Shown here one piece after another: positions 1 to 7,220 of a stretch of 12,240 bases of DNA. The position numbers and the translations under genes are program-made. Below the pieces are notes generated by a model. It did not search any database. It was not told where the DNA came from and worked only from the letters and a program-made list of their open reading frames with translations. The stretch comes from Bacillota bacterium (lineage in GTDB: Bacteria > Bacillota > Clostridia > Clostridiales > Clostridiaceae): the NCBI GenBank assembly GCA_023399035.1, contig JAEWQX010000195.1:1-12240 (forward strand), in the 5' to 3' direction. Position 1 is the first letter of the stretch. Each line of letters begins with the position of its first letter.

Positions 1-2
1 CG

Positions 3-200
3 GCAATTGGATCGAAGATAATAGCGAGAGAAACTGTAAAAGCTATGAGAAAAGACGTATTAGCTAAATGTTACGGTGGAGATATATCAAGAAAGAAGAA
101 GCTTCTTGAAAAGCAAAAAGAAGGTAAGAAGAGAATGAGACAGGTTGGATCTGTTGAAGTTCCTCAAGAAGCATTTATGGCTGTACTTAAGGTAGACTAA
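3..200 (+). CDS. lepA: Elongation factor 4 (LepA GTPase), C-terminal fragment
   Basis: The last 65 codons and the stop of lepA enter from the left edge in frame 3; the start lies outside the window. LepA/EF4 is a ribosome-associated translational GTPase related to EF-G, thought to act in back-translocation or 30S biogenesis. The visible part is the LepA-specific C-terminal domain, recognised by the near-invariant stretch AKCYGGDISRKKKLLEKQK, then EGKKRMRQVGSVEVPQEAF and the ending AVLKVD. The GTPase and EF-G-like domains are not in the window. The basic tail contacts the tRNA/ribosome in this family. The stop at 198-200 is followed at once by the repeat element 203-403 and a hairpin terminator at 405-434. 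lepA upstream of hemW and hrcA is the usual Firmicute order, which supports the call. Confidence 0.96.
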   Translation, partial: AIGSKIIARETVKAMRKDVLAKCYGGDISRKKKLLEKQKEGKKRMRQVGSVEVPQEAFMAVLKVD

Positions 201-202
201 GG

Positions 203-403
203 TAGTTAATAGTTAACAGGTAACAGTTAGAGGATGAAATCCCTGTGAGATTTCTCTTAATATACGTATATAAAAAAGAAGCTATGCTTCAATTAAGAGT
301 TTTAACATCTTATAAAAGCGCAGTTATGCTGCAAATAAAAACAAAGATATTCCCTGGGAATATCCACATTAATTGTTAACTGGAAACTATTAACTGTTAA
401 CTA
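203..403. repeat. Heptanucleotide-repeat element A with inverted terminal arrays
   Basis: The left end (203-230) is four consecutive 7-mers close to YAGTTAA. The right end (369-403) is five 7-mers of the same consensus on the opposite strand, in perfect 7-base register. The two ends are therefore imperfect inverted repeats (about 22 of 28 positions agree). Between them lie small palindromes: GAAATC/GATTTC (236-241, 249-254), GAAGC/GCTTC (278-282, 286-290), and GATATTCCC/GGGAATATC (346-354, 356-364). The last palindrome is followed by CACA and then directly by the right array. It fills nearly the whole lepA-hemW spacer and has no coding potential. It looks like one copy of a dispersed small element; compare 1644-1795 and 5806-5969. 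Function unknown. Confidence 0.6.
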
Positions 404-404
404 A

Positions 405-434
405 AAAAGGGCTGACCATTGGTCAGCCCTTTTC
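405..434 (+). terminator. Terminator-like hairpin between lepA and hemW
   Basis: A perfect 9-bp stem, GGGCTGACC (409-417) with GGTCAGCCC (421-429), and an ATT loop. It is preceded by A(6) and followed by TTTT, so it could act in both directions. The U tract is short (TTTT then CGAATTTT). The hemW ribosome binding site begins only 8 bases after the T run, which leaves no room for a hemW promoter. Readthrough or regulated attenuation is implied if hemW is expressed from upstream. Confidence 0.8.
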
Positions 435-455
435 GAATTTTAGGAGGAAATTTTA

Positions 456-1583
456 ATGAAAGAAATGTCTTTATATATACATATTCCATTTTGCAAACAA
501 AAATGCTTATATTGTGACTTTCCATCATATGCAGGAAAAGAAAATCTTATAGATGAGTATATAACTGCATTAAATAAAGAAATTTTAAATAAATGCTTGG
601 ACTTCAAAATAATAAGCATCTTCATAGGTGGAGGAACGCCTTCATATTTAGATGAAAGAAATCTAGAGAGTCTTCTTAAAACAATAAATTTATTGAATCT
701 CGAAGATAATATAGAGTTTACGGTAGAATGCAATCCAGGAACGCTTAATGAAGAAAAATTAAGAATAATGAAAAAGCATAATGTGAACAGAATAAGCATG
801 GGACTGCAGTCAACAAATGACAGTCTGCTTAAGGAAATAGGAAGAATACACACATTTGAAGAGTTCAAGAAAAATTATTATCAGGCTAGAAAAGCTGGAT
901 TTGAGAATATAAATATAGATCTTATGTTTGGACTTCCCGATCAAAGCTTAGAGGACTGGAAGAAAACTCTTGAAGATGCAGTGAGCCTAAATCCAGATCA
1001 TATATCAGCTTATAGTCTTATAATTGAAGAAGGAACATGTTTTTATAAACTATATAACAATGATAAATTAAATCTTCCTAGTGAGGATGATGAAAGAAAT
1101 ATGTATCTTATGACAAAAGAAATTCTGAACAGACATGGATATCATCAATATGAAATTTCAAATTATTCAAAAGATAAAAAGGAATGTTTTCATAATAAAG
1201 TTTATTGGAAATGCAATGAATATTTAGGTATTGGAGTTTCTGCAAGTTCATTTATAGATGAAAAAAGATTTAAAAATATAGATGATATAAGAAATTATAT
1301 AGAAAAGATAAAAAATAATGAGGACGTTACAGAAGAAGTACATGTTAATGATATAAAAGATGATATGGAAGAATTTATGTTTATGGGTCTTAGAATGATA
1401 GAAGGAATAAGTTTAAAGGAATTTAAGAAAAGATTTGGAAGAGATGTATATGATGTATATGATGATGCAATAAAAAACAATGTAAAAAGGGGTTTATTAG
1501 TGATTGATTCGGAAAAACTATATTTGAGTTCAAATGGTATTGAAGTATCTAATTATGTTATGAGTGATTTTATATTAAATTAA
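456..1583 (+). CDS. hemW: HemW, heme chaperone-like radical SAM protein (often misnamed HemN)
   Basis: A 375-residue protein of normal length for HemW. The radical SAM CX3CX2C motif is at Cys13, Cys17 and Cys20 and is followed by Asp-Phe. Oxygen-independent coproporphyrinogen oxidase HemN has a fourth Cys there (CX2CXC), so this is the HemW type. The SAM-binding GGGTPS is at 58-63. NKVYWKCNEYLGIGVSA, in the C-terminal third, matches the HemW/HemN C-terminal domain. Family members bind heme and are proposed to hand it to respiratory enzymes; coproporphyrinogen oxidase activity should not be assumed. The ATG at 456 is chosen because AGGAGG at 442-447 sits 8 bases upstream; the in-frame ATG at 465 is too far away. 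hemW follows lepA and precedes hrcA as in other Firmicutes. No own promoter is visible. Confidence 0.93.
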   Translation: MKEMSLYIHIPFCKQKCLYCDFPSYAGKENLIDEYITALNKEILNKCLDFKIISIFIGGGTPSYLDERNLESLLKTINLLNLEDNIEFTVECNPGTLNEEKLRIMKKHNVNRISMGLQSTNDSLLKEIGRIHTFEEFKKNYYQARKAGFENINIDLMFGLPDQSLEDWKKTLEDAVSLNPDHISAYSLIIEEGTCFYKLYNNDKLNLPSEDDERNMYLMTKEILNRHGYHQYEISNYSKDKKECFHNKVYWKCNEYLGIGVSASSFIDEKRFKNIDDIRNYIEKIKNNEDVTEEVHVNDIKDDMEEFMFMGLRMIEGISLKEFKKRFGRDVYDVYDDAIKNNVKRGLLVIDSEKLYLSSNGIEVSNYVMSDFILN

Positions 1584-1643
1584 TGTTTTCTATGATTAGT
1601 AAAATATATAATTTTTGTTTGGTCAAAGCTAAGTAGTATTAAT

Positions 1644-1795
1644 TAGCAGATAAAGTTAATAAGTAAGAAATAATAATGAATAGGAAAAATTTAAGGAAAA
1701 AACAGAAGAGTTGTTTAGCAATTGTAAATAAAGAAAATCTAAAATTTTCATGCAAAACTTTTAACTCTTACTTCTTATTTCTTACCTCTTACCTA
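1644..1795. repeat. Heptanucleotide-repeat element B
   Basis: The right array (1761-1795, perhaps from 1754) has five to six 7-mers on the minus strand, consensus near GARRTAA, ending in CTA on the + strand. The left array (1653-1687) has five 7-mers in perfect register on the + strand. GTAAGAAATAA at 1663-1673 is an exact inverted match to 1775-1785. A small hairpin, GAAAAT/ATTTTC (1733-1738, 1744-1749), sits four bases before the right array. This is the same order (left array, hairpin, four bases, right array) as in elements A and C. The heptamer sequence has drifted from element A (G for C/T at position 1). It lies in the hemW-hrcA spacer, well upstream of the hrcA promoter. Confidence 0.5.
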
Positions 1796-1987
1796 AACAA
1801 ACGCAGCGCTGTTTTATTCTTTATTTAAATTGATTTATATGGAGGTTTTAAAGATATTGTTGATTAAATATCTATTATATTAAAATATATTACATAGTAA
1901 ATTGAAGCAAATTGAAGAATGAGTGAAATAATTCCCTAAAAACAATTAAATATAAATTATAAATACGTATATTAAAAATAAATAGAA
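1796..1987. other. Remainder of hemW-hrcA spacer, no gene seen
   Basis: Very AT-rich sequence between repeat element B and the hrcA promoter. It holds a short GC-richer palindrome CAGCGCTG (1804-1811) and a 14-codon open frame (1839-1883) with no ribosome binding site. No convincing terminator for hemW is visible in 1584-1643 or here. Confidence 0.5.
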
Positions 1988-2016
1988 TTGACAAAAAACA
2001 TCATAAATAATATATT
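1988..2016 (+). promoter_or_regulatory. Sigma-A promoter of the hrcA-grpE-dnaK operon
   Basis: TTGACA (1988-1993), a perfect -35, and TATATT (2011-2016), 5 of 6 to the -10 consensus, with the ideal 17-base spacing. Transcription would start near 2023, putting the CIRCE operator at the start of the leader, the usual arrangement for HrcA-repressed operons. Confidence 0.88.
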
Positions 2017-2029
2017 TAAAACATAGTCA

Positions 2030-2056
2030 TTAGCACTCGATGCTAATGAGTGCTAA
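2030..2056 (+). promoter_or_regulatory. CIRCE operator (HrcA binding site)
   Basis: TTAGCACTC (2030-2038), nine bases, then GAGTGCTAA (2048-2056): a perfect match to the CIRCE consensus with both arms intact. It lies between the promoter and the hrcA ribosome binding site (AGAGGTGAG, 2062-2070). It should be bound by HrcA as operator DNA and, as part of the leader, can also fold as an RNA hairpin. No second CIRCE copy occurs in the window. Confidence 0.97.
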
Positions 2057-2073
2057 TAAAAAGAGGTGAGACT

Positions 2074-3105
2074 ATGGGGATTGATGATAGAAAAATAAAA
2101 ATACTTCAGGCTATTATCAATGACTATATTCGTACTGGTGATCCTGTTGGGTCGAGAACAATTGCTAAAAATTATGATTTAGGAATTGGATCTGCAACAA
2201 TAAGGAATGAAATGGCAGACCTTGAAGACATGGGTTATCTTGAACAGCCACATGCTTCAGCAGGAAGAATTCCATCAAGCAAAGGATATAGACTATATGT
2301 TGATAAGCTTATGGAAAGCCAGCATCTTACAGCAGAGGAAAACCTGAGGATAAAACAGTACATTGTTGATTCTGCGATGCTTGAAGTAGATAAGATAGTA
2401 AAACAAACAAGCAGTCTTTTATCAGAACTTACAAAGCTGACATGTGTAATAGAAGCACCGTCAGTTAAAAAGAGTTTTATTAAATCAATTCAGCTTATTA
2501 AAGTTGATGAGCACAATATAGTTTCTGTATTTTTGACAGATACAGGGCTTATAAAAAATCACATTATGAAGTTAAATAGCAATGTTCCAAGTACTGATAT
2601 TCTTAATAGAATAAATGAAGTTATAAATTCAAGACTTTCAGGTCTTTCAATAGAGCAGATCAATTTAGAAGTTATAAATAACTTGAAGAAAGATTTGGGT
2701 CAGTATGAAGAAATTTTTAATGCTATACTACCTCTTTTATATGAAACATTAAATACAGCAAATTCATCGGAAGTGTTTATGGAAGGAACAACCAACATAT
2801 TCAATTATCCAGAATACAACGATATAAATAAAGCTAAGGAAATGCTTTCACTCCTTAACGATAAGGATTCTATAATGGAATTATTCAACCCTTCAGATGA
2901 TATCACTATCAGTATAGGGGATGAAAATTATAAGCCTCAGGCTAAAGAATGCAGTATAATTTCTGCAGAATATTCGTTAGGAGACAGACCTGTTGGAAAG
3001 ATTGGATTGATAGGACCTAGAAGGATAGATTATTCAAGGGTGATAACAATTTTAGCACAGGTTGTAAAAGAGCTTAACAATATATTAAATAATCAAAAAA
3101 TATAA
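2074..3105 (+). CDS. hrcA: Heat-inducible transcription repressor HrcA
   Basis: 343 residues, matching the usual HrcA length. It represses class I heat-shock genes by binding CIRCE; in B. subtilis its activity depends on GroEL. The N-terminal winged helix covers about residues 5-75, including VGSRTIAKNY and the conserved wing with QPHASAGRIPSSKGYRLYVD (58-77). The rest is the GAF-like dimerisation region, ending with RIDYSRVITILAQVVKELN. The ATG at 2074 is chosen: it follows AGAGGTGAG by a short gap and gives the canonical start MGIDDRKIKILQAI. An in-frame GTG at 2050 would lie inside the CIRCE right arm with no binding site ahead of it. First gene of the heat-shock operon, so autoregulation is expected. 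grpE follows after 37 bases. Confidence 0.97.
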   Translation: MGIDDRKIKILQAIINDYIRTGDPVGSRTIAKNYDLGIGSATIRNEMADLEDMGYLEQPHASAGRIPSSKGYRLYVDKLMESQHLTAEENLRIKQYIVDSAMLEVDKIVKQTSSLLSELTKLTCVIEAPSVKKSFIKSIQLIKVDEHNIVSVFLTDTGLIKNHIMKLNSNVPSTDILNRINEVINSRLSGLSIEQINLEVINNLKKDLGQYEEIFNAILPLLYETLNTANSSEVFMEGTTNIFNYPEYNDINKAKEMLSLLNDKDSIMELFNPSDDITISIGDENYKPQAKECSIISAEYSLGDRPVGKIGLIGPRRIDYSRVITILAQVVKELNNILNNQKI

Positions 3106-3142
3106 TGACCTATGTTTAGAGATGAGGTGTAGTTAAAAAGTC

Positions 3143-3748
3143 ATGGAAGATAATAAAGAAATGATGAATGAAGAAATGAATACAGAAGCAGTTGAAAATG
3201 AAGAAACTATAGAAAAAGAAACTGTAGTTAATGATGAATCTAATAAAGAAGAAAATGTTGATGCTTCTGAAGGAAGTGAAAATACAGAAGAGGATGAGCT
3301 TGATATGATTAAAAAGCAAAATAAGAAACTTCAAGAAGAATTAGATGCAACTAAGGATAGTCTTTTAAGATTAAGAGCTGAATATGATAACTACAGAAAG
3401 AGAACTGCAAAAGAAAAAGAAGGAATTTACAGTGATGCTTATGTAGATGTTATAAAAGAAATTCTACCAATAATAGATAACTTAGAAAGAGCTATTGCAG
3501 CTGATGGAAGCTTAGAAGACCTAAAGAAGGGTGTAGAAATGACGATGAAAGGCTGTCAGGATGCATTCAATAAATTAGGTATTGAAGAAATAGATGCAAC
3601 TGGAGAATTTGATCCAAACTTCCACAATGCAGTAATGCATGTTGAAGATGAAAACTTAGATAAAAATGTTGTTGCTGAAGTATTCCAAAAGGGATATAAG
3701 AAAGACAGCAAGATAATAAGACATACAATGGTTAAAGTTGCAAACTAA
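3143..3748 (+). CDS. grpE: GrpE, nucleotide exchange factor of DnaK
   Basis: 201 residues. GrpE dimers release ADP from DnaK and act as a thermosensor in the Hsp70 cycle in the cytoplasm. Residues 1-52 are an acidic, low-complexity, probably disordered arm, as is common in GrpE. Residues 53-95 form the long dimerisation helix with the signature RLRAEYDNYRKRT (76-88). The C-terminal beta domain that contacts DnaK includes GEFDPNFHNAVMHVEDE (154-170) and the family pattern VVAEVFQKGYKKDSKIIR (176-193). The start is constrained by an in-frame stop at 3134-3136. The likely binding site AGGTG (3125-3129) is 13 bases before the ATG, a long gap, so somewhat weak initiation is possible. It sits between hrcA and dnaK under the CIRCE promoter. 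Confidence 0.97.
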   Translation: MEDNKEMMNEEMNTEAVENEETIEKETVVNDESNKEENVDASEGSENTEEDELDMIKKQNKKLQEELDATKDSLLRLRAEYDNYRKRTAKEKEGIYSDAYVDVIKEILPIIDNLERAIAADGSLEDLKKGVEMTMKGCQDAFNKLGIEEIDATGEFDPNFHNAVMHVEDENLDKNVVAEVFQKGYKKDSKIIRHTMVKVAN

Positions 3749-3841
3749 AATGCAATTGATATTATTAAATCAGATATACACTTAAAAATTGTTAATATAA
3801 ATTAAAAAATAAAACTTAAATGTTTTTAGGAGGAATAAATC

Positions 3842-5692
3842 ATGGCAAAGATTATAGGTATCGATTTAGGAACTACAAATTCATGTGTAGCAGTTATGGA
3901 AGGTGGAGAACCAACAGTTATAGCTAACTCTGAAGGTGCTAGAACTACTCCATCAGTAGTATCATTCCAAGCAAATGGAGAAAGATTAGTAGGTCAAGTT
4001 GCTAAAAGACAGGCAATTACTAATCCTGATAAAACAGTTATTTCAATAAAGAGACATATGGGAACATCATACAAAGTTGATATAGATGGAAAACAATTTT
4101 CACCACAAGAAATTTCAGCAATGGTTCTTCAAAAAATCAAAGCTGATGCAGAAGCTTATTTAGGAGAAAGCGTAACTCAAGCAGTTATTACTGTTCCAGC
4201 TTACTTCAATGATAGCCAAAGACAAGCAACTAAGGACGCAGGTAAGATTGCAGGTCTTGAAGTATTAAGAATAATCAACGAACCAACAGCAGCATCTCTT
4301 GCTTATGGCTTAGACAAAATGGACGAAGCTCACAAAATCTTAGTATATGACTTAGGTGGCGGTACTTTCGATGTATCTATCCTTGATTTAGGTGATGGAG
4401 TATTTGAAGTATTATCTACAAATGGAGATACTAAACTTGGTGGAGATGACTTTGATGAAGCTATTATGAAATATATTGCTGATACATTCAAAGCAGAAAA
4501 CGGAATTGATTTAATGCAGGATAAGATGGCAGTTCAAAGATTAAAGGAAGCAGCTGAAAAAGCTAAAATCGAATTATCATCTTCACAACAAACAAACATT
4601 AACTTACCATTCATCACAGCAGATGCAACTGGTCCAAAACACATTGACTTAACATTAACTAGAGCTAAATTCAATGAATTAACTCATGATTTAGTTCAAA
4701 GATCAATAGAACCAATGAAGAAAGCATTAGCTGATGCTAAATTATCATTAAGCGATATAGATAAAGTAATCTTAGTTGGTGGATCTACAAGAATTCCAGC
4801 TGTTCAAGAAGCAGTTAAGAACTTTACAGGAAAAGAACCATCTAAGGGAGTTAACCCAGATGAATGTGTTGCAGTTGGTGCAGCTATTCAAGCAGGTGTA
4901 TTAACAGGAGAAGTTAAGGACGTAGTATTACTTGATGTTACTCCATTAACATTAGGAATTGAAACAGCAGGTGGAATTGCTACTCCATTAATAGAAAGAA
5001 ATACAACTATTCCAACTAAGAAGAGCCAAATCTTCTCAACAGCAGCTGATAACCAAACTTCAGTTGAAATAAACGTAGTTCAAGGTGAAAGACAAATGGC
5101 TATGGATAACAAGTCACTTGGAAGATTCACATTATCAGGAATAGCTCCAGCTCCAAGAGGAATTCCTCAAATCGAAGTTACATTTGATATAGATGCTAAC
5201 GGTATTGTTAAGGTATCTGCATTAGATAAGGGAACTGGTAAGGAAGCTAATATTACAATTACTGCTTCAACTAACTTAAGTGATGAAGAAGTAGATAAGG
5301 CTGTAAAAGAAGCTGAAAAATTTGCTGAAGAAGATAAGAAGAGAAAAGAAAAGATTGAAACTGCAAACCAAGCAGATCAAACAATCTATCAAATAGAAAA
5401 AGCTTTAACTGAAGCTGGAGATAAAGTAACAGCTGATGAAAAAGCAAACGTAGAAGCTAAGATAGAAGAATTAAAGAAGATTAAAGATGGTGAAGATGTA
5501 GAAGCTATCAAAGCTGCTATAGAAGCTGTTAACCAATCATTCTACCCAATAGCTACTAAGATGTATCAAGCAGCAGGTGGAGCTGAAGGAGCACAAGGTG
5601 CTGGATTTGATCCAAATGCAGCAGGAGCTCAAAGTGCACCACATGATGACAATGTTGTAGATGCAGACTTTAAAGTAGACGATGATAAATAA
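3842..5692 (+). CDS. dnaK: Chaperone protein DnaK (Hsp70)
   Basis: 616 residues, full length for a Gram-positive DnaK. It is the ATP-dependent chaperone that binds exposed hydrophobic peptides with DnaJ and GrpE. The ATPase domain shows phosphate-1 loop GIDLGTTNS (6-14), Lys70, phosphate-2 DLGGGTFDVS (170-179), Thr197 in TNGDTKLGG, and adenosine motif LVGGSTRIP (311-319). The interdomain linker DVVLLDVTPL is at 360-369, followed by the substrate-binding beta domain and helical lid. The tail is Gly/Ala/Gln-rich and then acidic, ending VVDADFKVDDDK. AGGAGGAA (3828-3835) is well placed before the ATG. Codon use is more biased (more AAC, TTC and CCA) than in neighbouring genes, consistent with high expression. 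A 93-base spacer separates it from grpE, and a terminator follows at 5732. Confidence 0.99.
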   Translation: MAKIIGIDLGTTNSCVAVMEGGEPTVIANSEGARTTPSVVSFQANGERLVGQVAKRQAITNPDKTVISIKRHMGTSYKVDIDGKQFSPQEISAMVLQKIKADAEAYLGESVTQAVITVPAYFNDSQRQATKDAGKIAGLEVLRIINEPTAASLAYGLDKMDEAHKILVYDLGGGTFDVSILDLGDGVFEVLSTNGDTKLGGDDFDEAIMKYIADTFKAENGIDLMQDKMAVQRLKEAAEKAKIELSSSQQTNINLPFITADATGPKHIDLTLTRAKFNELTHDLVQRSIEPMKKALADAKLSLSDIDKVILVGGSTRIPAVQEAVKNFTGKEPSKGVNPDECVAVGAAIQAGVLTGEVKDVVLLDVTPLTLGIETAGGIATPLIERNTTIPTKKSQIFSTAADNQTSVEINVVQGERQMAMDNKSLGRFTLSGIAPAPRGIPQIEVTFDIDANGIVKVSALDKGTGKEANITITASTNLSDEEVDKAVKEAEKFAEEDKKRKEKIETANQADQTIYQIEKALTEAGDKVTADEKANVEAKIEELKKIKDGEDVEAIKAAIEAVNQSFYPIATKMYQAAGGAEGAQGAGFDPNAAGAQSAPHDDNVVDADFKVDDDK

Positions 5693-5731
5693 TAGGGTTT
5701 ACTAAAATCTGATTTTAGATATAATTAATAC

Positions 5732-5759
5732 AGGGAAGGCAAACTCGTCTTCCCTTTTT
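5732..5759 (+). terminator. Terminator after dnaK
   Basis: AGGGAAG (5732-5738) pairs with CTTCCCT (5749-5755), extended by a G-T and a C-G pair inside, and is followed by TTTTT then C. This is a clear Rho-independent terminator shape 40 bases after the dnaK stop. It separates hrcA-grpE-dnaK from dnaJ, so dnaJ probably depends on partial readthrough, because no strong promoter is visible in 5760-5994. Confidence 0.85.
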
Positions 5760-5805
5760 CTAAAGTGAAAAAGTATAGAAAAAGGCATTTGATAATTATA
5801 ATTGA

Positions 5806-5969
5806 TAGCAGTGAATTAAGAATCTAAATTTTATTTTAAAGAGTGATTATACAAGGTAATTAGATAATTTGAAATTATCAAATAAATTTGAAATCAAAAT
5901 TATAAGTAAAGAAATTACAGGGGTAATTTCCACAATAACTGTTAACTGTTAATTGTTAACTGCTAACTA
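5806..5969. repeat. Heptanucleotide-repeat element C upstream of dnaJ
   Basis: The right array (5935-5969) is five 7-mers in perfect register on the minus strand, consensus CAGTTAA, ending in CTAA on the + strand. It is preceded by the hairpin GAAATTAC/GTAATTTC (5911-5918, 5923-5930) and the four bases CACA, exactly the junction seen in element A. A second near-perfect palindrome, GATAATTT-G-AAATTATC, covers 5863-5879. The left boundary is uncertain; TAGCAGTGAATTAAG at 5806-5820 may be the degraded left array. The element ends 7 bases before the dnaJ ribosome binding site, so it would be in the dnaJ leader if transcribed. This accounts for most of the 302-base dnaK-dnaJ spacer. Confidence 0.55.
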
Positions 5970-5994
5970 ATTAAATGGTGGTGAATATAAAACA

Positions 5995-7131
5995 ATGGCA
6001 AATAAAGACTATTATGAAGTGCTTGGACTTCAAAAGGGCGCAAGCGATGATGAAATAAAAAGAGCCTTTAGAAAATTAGCCGTAAAATATCATCCAGATA
6101 GAAATCAGGGAAATGCTGAAGCAGAAGAAAAGTTTAAGGAAATAAATGAAGCTTATCAGATTCTTTCAGACCCTGAAAAGAGAGCTAAATATGATCAGTT
6201 TGGATCAGCTGCATTTGACGGAACAGGTGGATTTAATGGCGGCGGATTCGGCGGATTTGATGGATTTGATATGGGCGGATTCGGTGATATTTTTGAATCA
6301 TTCTTTGGAGGCGGCGGTGGCAGCTCTAGAAGAAGAAACGGTCCTGTAAGGGGTAACGATATAGAGTATACAGTGACATTGACTTTTGAAGAAGCTGTAT
6401 TTGGTGTTGAAAAAGAAATTTCAGTAACAAGAAGTGAAAACTGTGAACATTGTAATGGTTCTGGAGCTGAACCAGGAACAAATGTAAAGACATGTCCAAC
6501 ATGTGGCGGTTCAGGTCAGGTAAGAGTTCAAAGACAGACTCCACTTGGAAGCTTTGTATCAACTTCTACATGTGATCACTGTCATGGAAGTGGTAAGATT
6601 ACAGAAACTCCATGTAAGGAATGTAGAGGAAAAGGTCATATAAGAAAGACTAGAAAGATAAAAGTAAATATTCCTGCTGGTGTAGATACTGGAAATGTAA
6701 TGCCTTTAAGAGGACAAGGAGAACATGGTTTAAGAGGTGGAAGTCCTGGAGATTTATACGTTAAGATAAATGTTACTCCATCTAAGACATTCACAAGAAA
6801 AGGAAATGATGTATATATAGATGCACACATTTCTATGGCAAAGGCTGCTTTAGGTACAGAAATAACTGTAGCTACAGTAGACGGAAATGTTAAATATACT
6901 GTTCCAGCCGGTACTCAGTCAGGAACTATGTTCAGATTAAAAGGCAAAGGAATTCAAAGAGTTAATTCATCGGGTAAAGGAGATCAATATGTTAAGGTTA
7001 TAGTTGATATTCCTAAGTCATTGAATAAAGCTCAGGAAGAAGCACTTTATGCATTTATGAAAGCTTCAGGTGAAGAAGTTGATGAAGCAACAGGAACTCA
7101 TAAAAAGAAGCTATTTGGAAAAAATAAATAA
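5995..7131 (+). CDS. dnaJ: Chaperone protein DnaJ (Hsp40, class A)
   Basis: 378 residues with all class A domains. The J-domain (1-70) carries the HPD motif at 33-35, which stimulates DnaK ATPase. A Gly/Phe-rich linker spans about 74-110. Four CXXCXGXG zinc-finger repeats begin at Cys150 (CEHCNGSG), Cys167 (CPTCGGSG), Cys193 (CDHCHGSG) and Cys207 (CKECRGKG). The C-terminal substrate-binding and dimerisation region follows (VNIPAGVDTGNVMPLRGQGE from about 224). The start MANKDYYEVLG is canonical. The ribosome binding site is GGTGGTGA (5977-5984), 10 bases upstream and weaker than that of dnaK; ATG and GTG codons inside it are out of frame. It partners DnaK/GrpE but is cut off from them by the 5732 terminator and repeat element C, and is followed by a strong terminator. 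Confidence 0.98.
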   Translation: MANKDYYEVLGLQKGASDDEIKRAFRKLAVKYHPDRNQGNAEAEEKFKEINEAYQILSDPEKRAKYDQFGSAAFDGTGGFNGGGFGGFDGFDMGGFGDIFESFFGGGGGSSRRRNGPVRGNDIEYTVTLTFEEAVFGVEKEISVTRSENCEHCNGSGAEPGTNVKTCPTCGGSGQVRVQRQTPLGSFVSTSTCDHCHGSGKITETPCKECRGKGHIRKTRKIKVNIPAGVDTGNVMPLRGQGEHGLRGGSPGDLYVKINVTPSKTFTRKGNDVYIDAHISMAKAALGTEITVATVDGNVKYTVPAGTQSGTMFRLKGKGIQRVNSSGKGDQYVKVIVDIPKSLNKAQEEALYAFMKASGEEVDEATGTHKKKLFGKNK

Positions 7132-7154
7132 GTTTAGGTTTTTGTTTTTAAGTA

Positions 7155-7220
7155 AAAAAGCTGGGGCTGTATCAAATTGAAGTTTTTTAAACTCAATTTG
7201 ATACAGCCCCTTTTAATTTT
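7155..7220 (+). terminator. Long hairpin terminator after dnaJ
   Basis: A perfect 18-bp inverted repeat: GGGGCTGTATCAAATTGA (7163-7180) pairs with 7193-7210. The loop can pair further (GTTT 7182-7185 with AAAC 7189-7192). It is preceded by A(6) and followed by TTTTAATTTT, so it should terminate on the + strand and may work on both. The stem is much longer than an ordinary terminator. Stems beginning GGGGCTGT occur at ends of some insertion sequences, so an origin as a small mobile inverted repeat is possible but unproven. Confidence 0.88.

Noticed and set aside
203..403. CRISPR array interpretation of the heptamer repeats
   Set aside because: Units are 7 bases, degenerate and directly abutting, with no unique spacers and no cas genes.
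440..868. Minus-strand open frames, including 440-868, 3116-3334 and 8894-9160
   Set aside because: All lie antisense inside strongly supported genes and have biased composition typical of shadow frames, with no binding sites or recognisable domains.
1804..1811. CAGCGCTG palindrome as hemW terminator
   Set aside because: A self-complementary 8-mer leaves almost no loop, and flanking pairing is poor even though a T-rich run follows.
1839..1883. 14-codon open frame (MEVLKILLIKYLLY) as a leader peptide
   Set aside because: No ribosome binding site ahead of the ATG, no associated terminator or promoter, and such short frames are common in AT-rich sequence.
2050..2073. GTG start extending HrcA by eight residues
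   Set aside because: It lies inside the right arm of CIRCE with no ribosome binding site. The ATG at 2074 has AGAGGTGAG and gives the canonical N-terminus.
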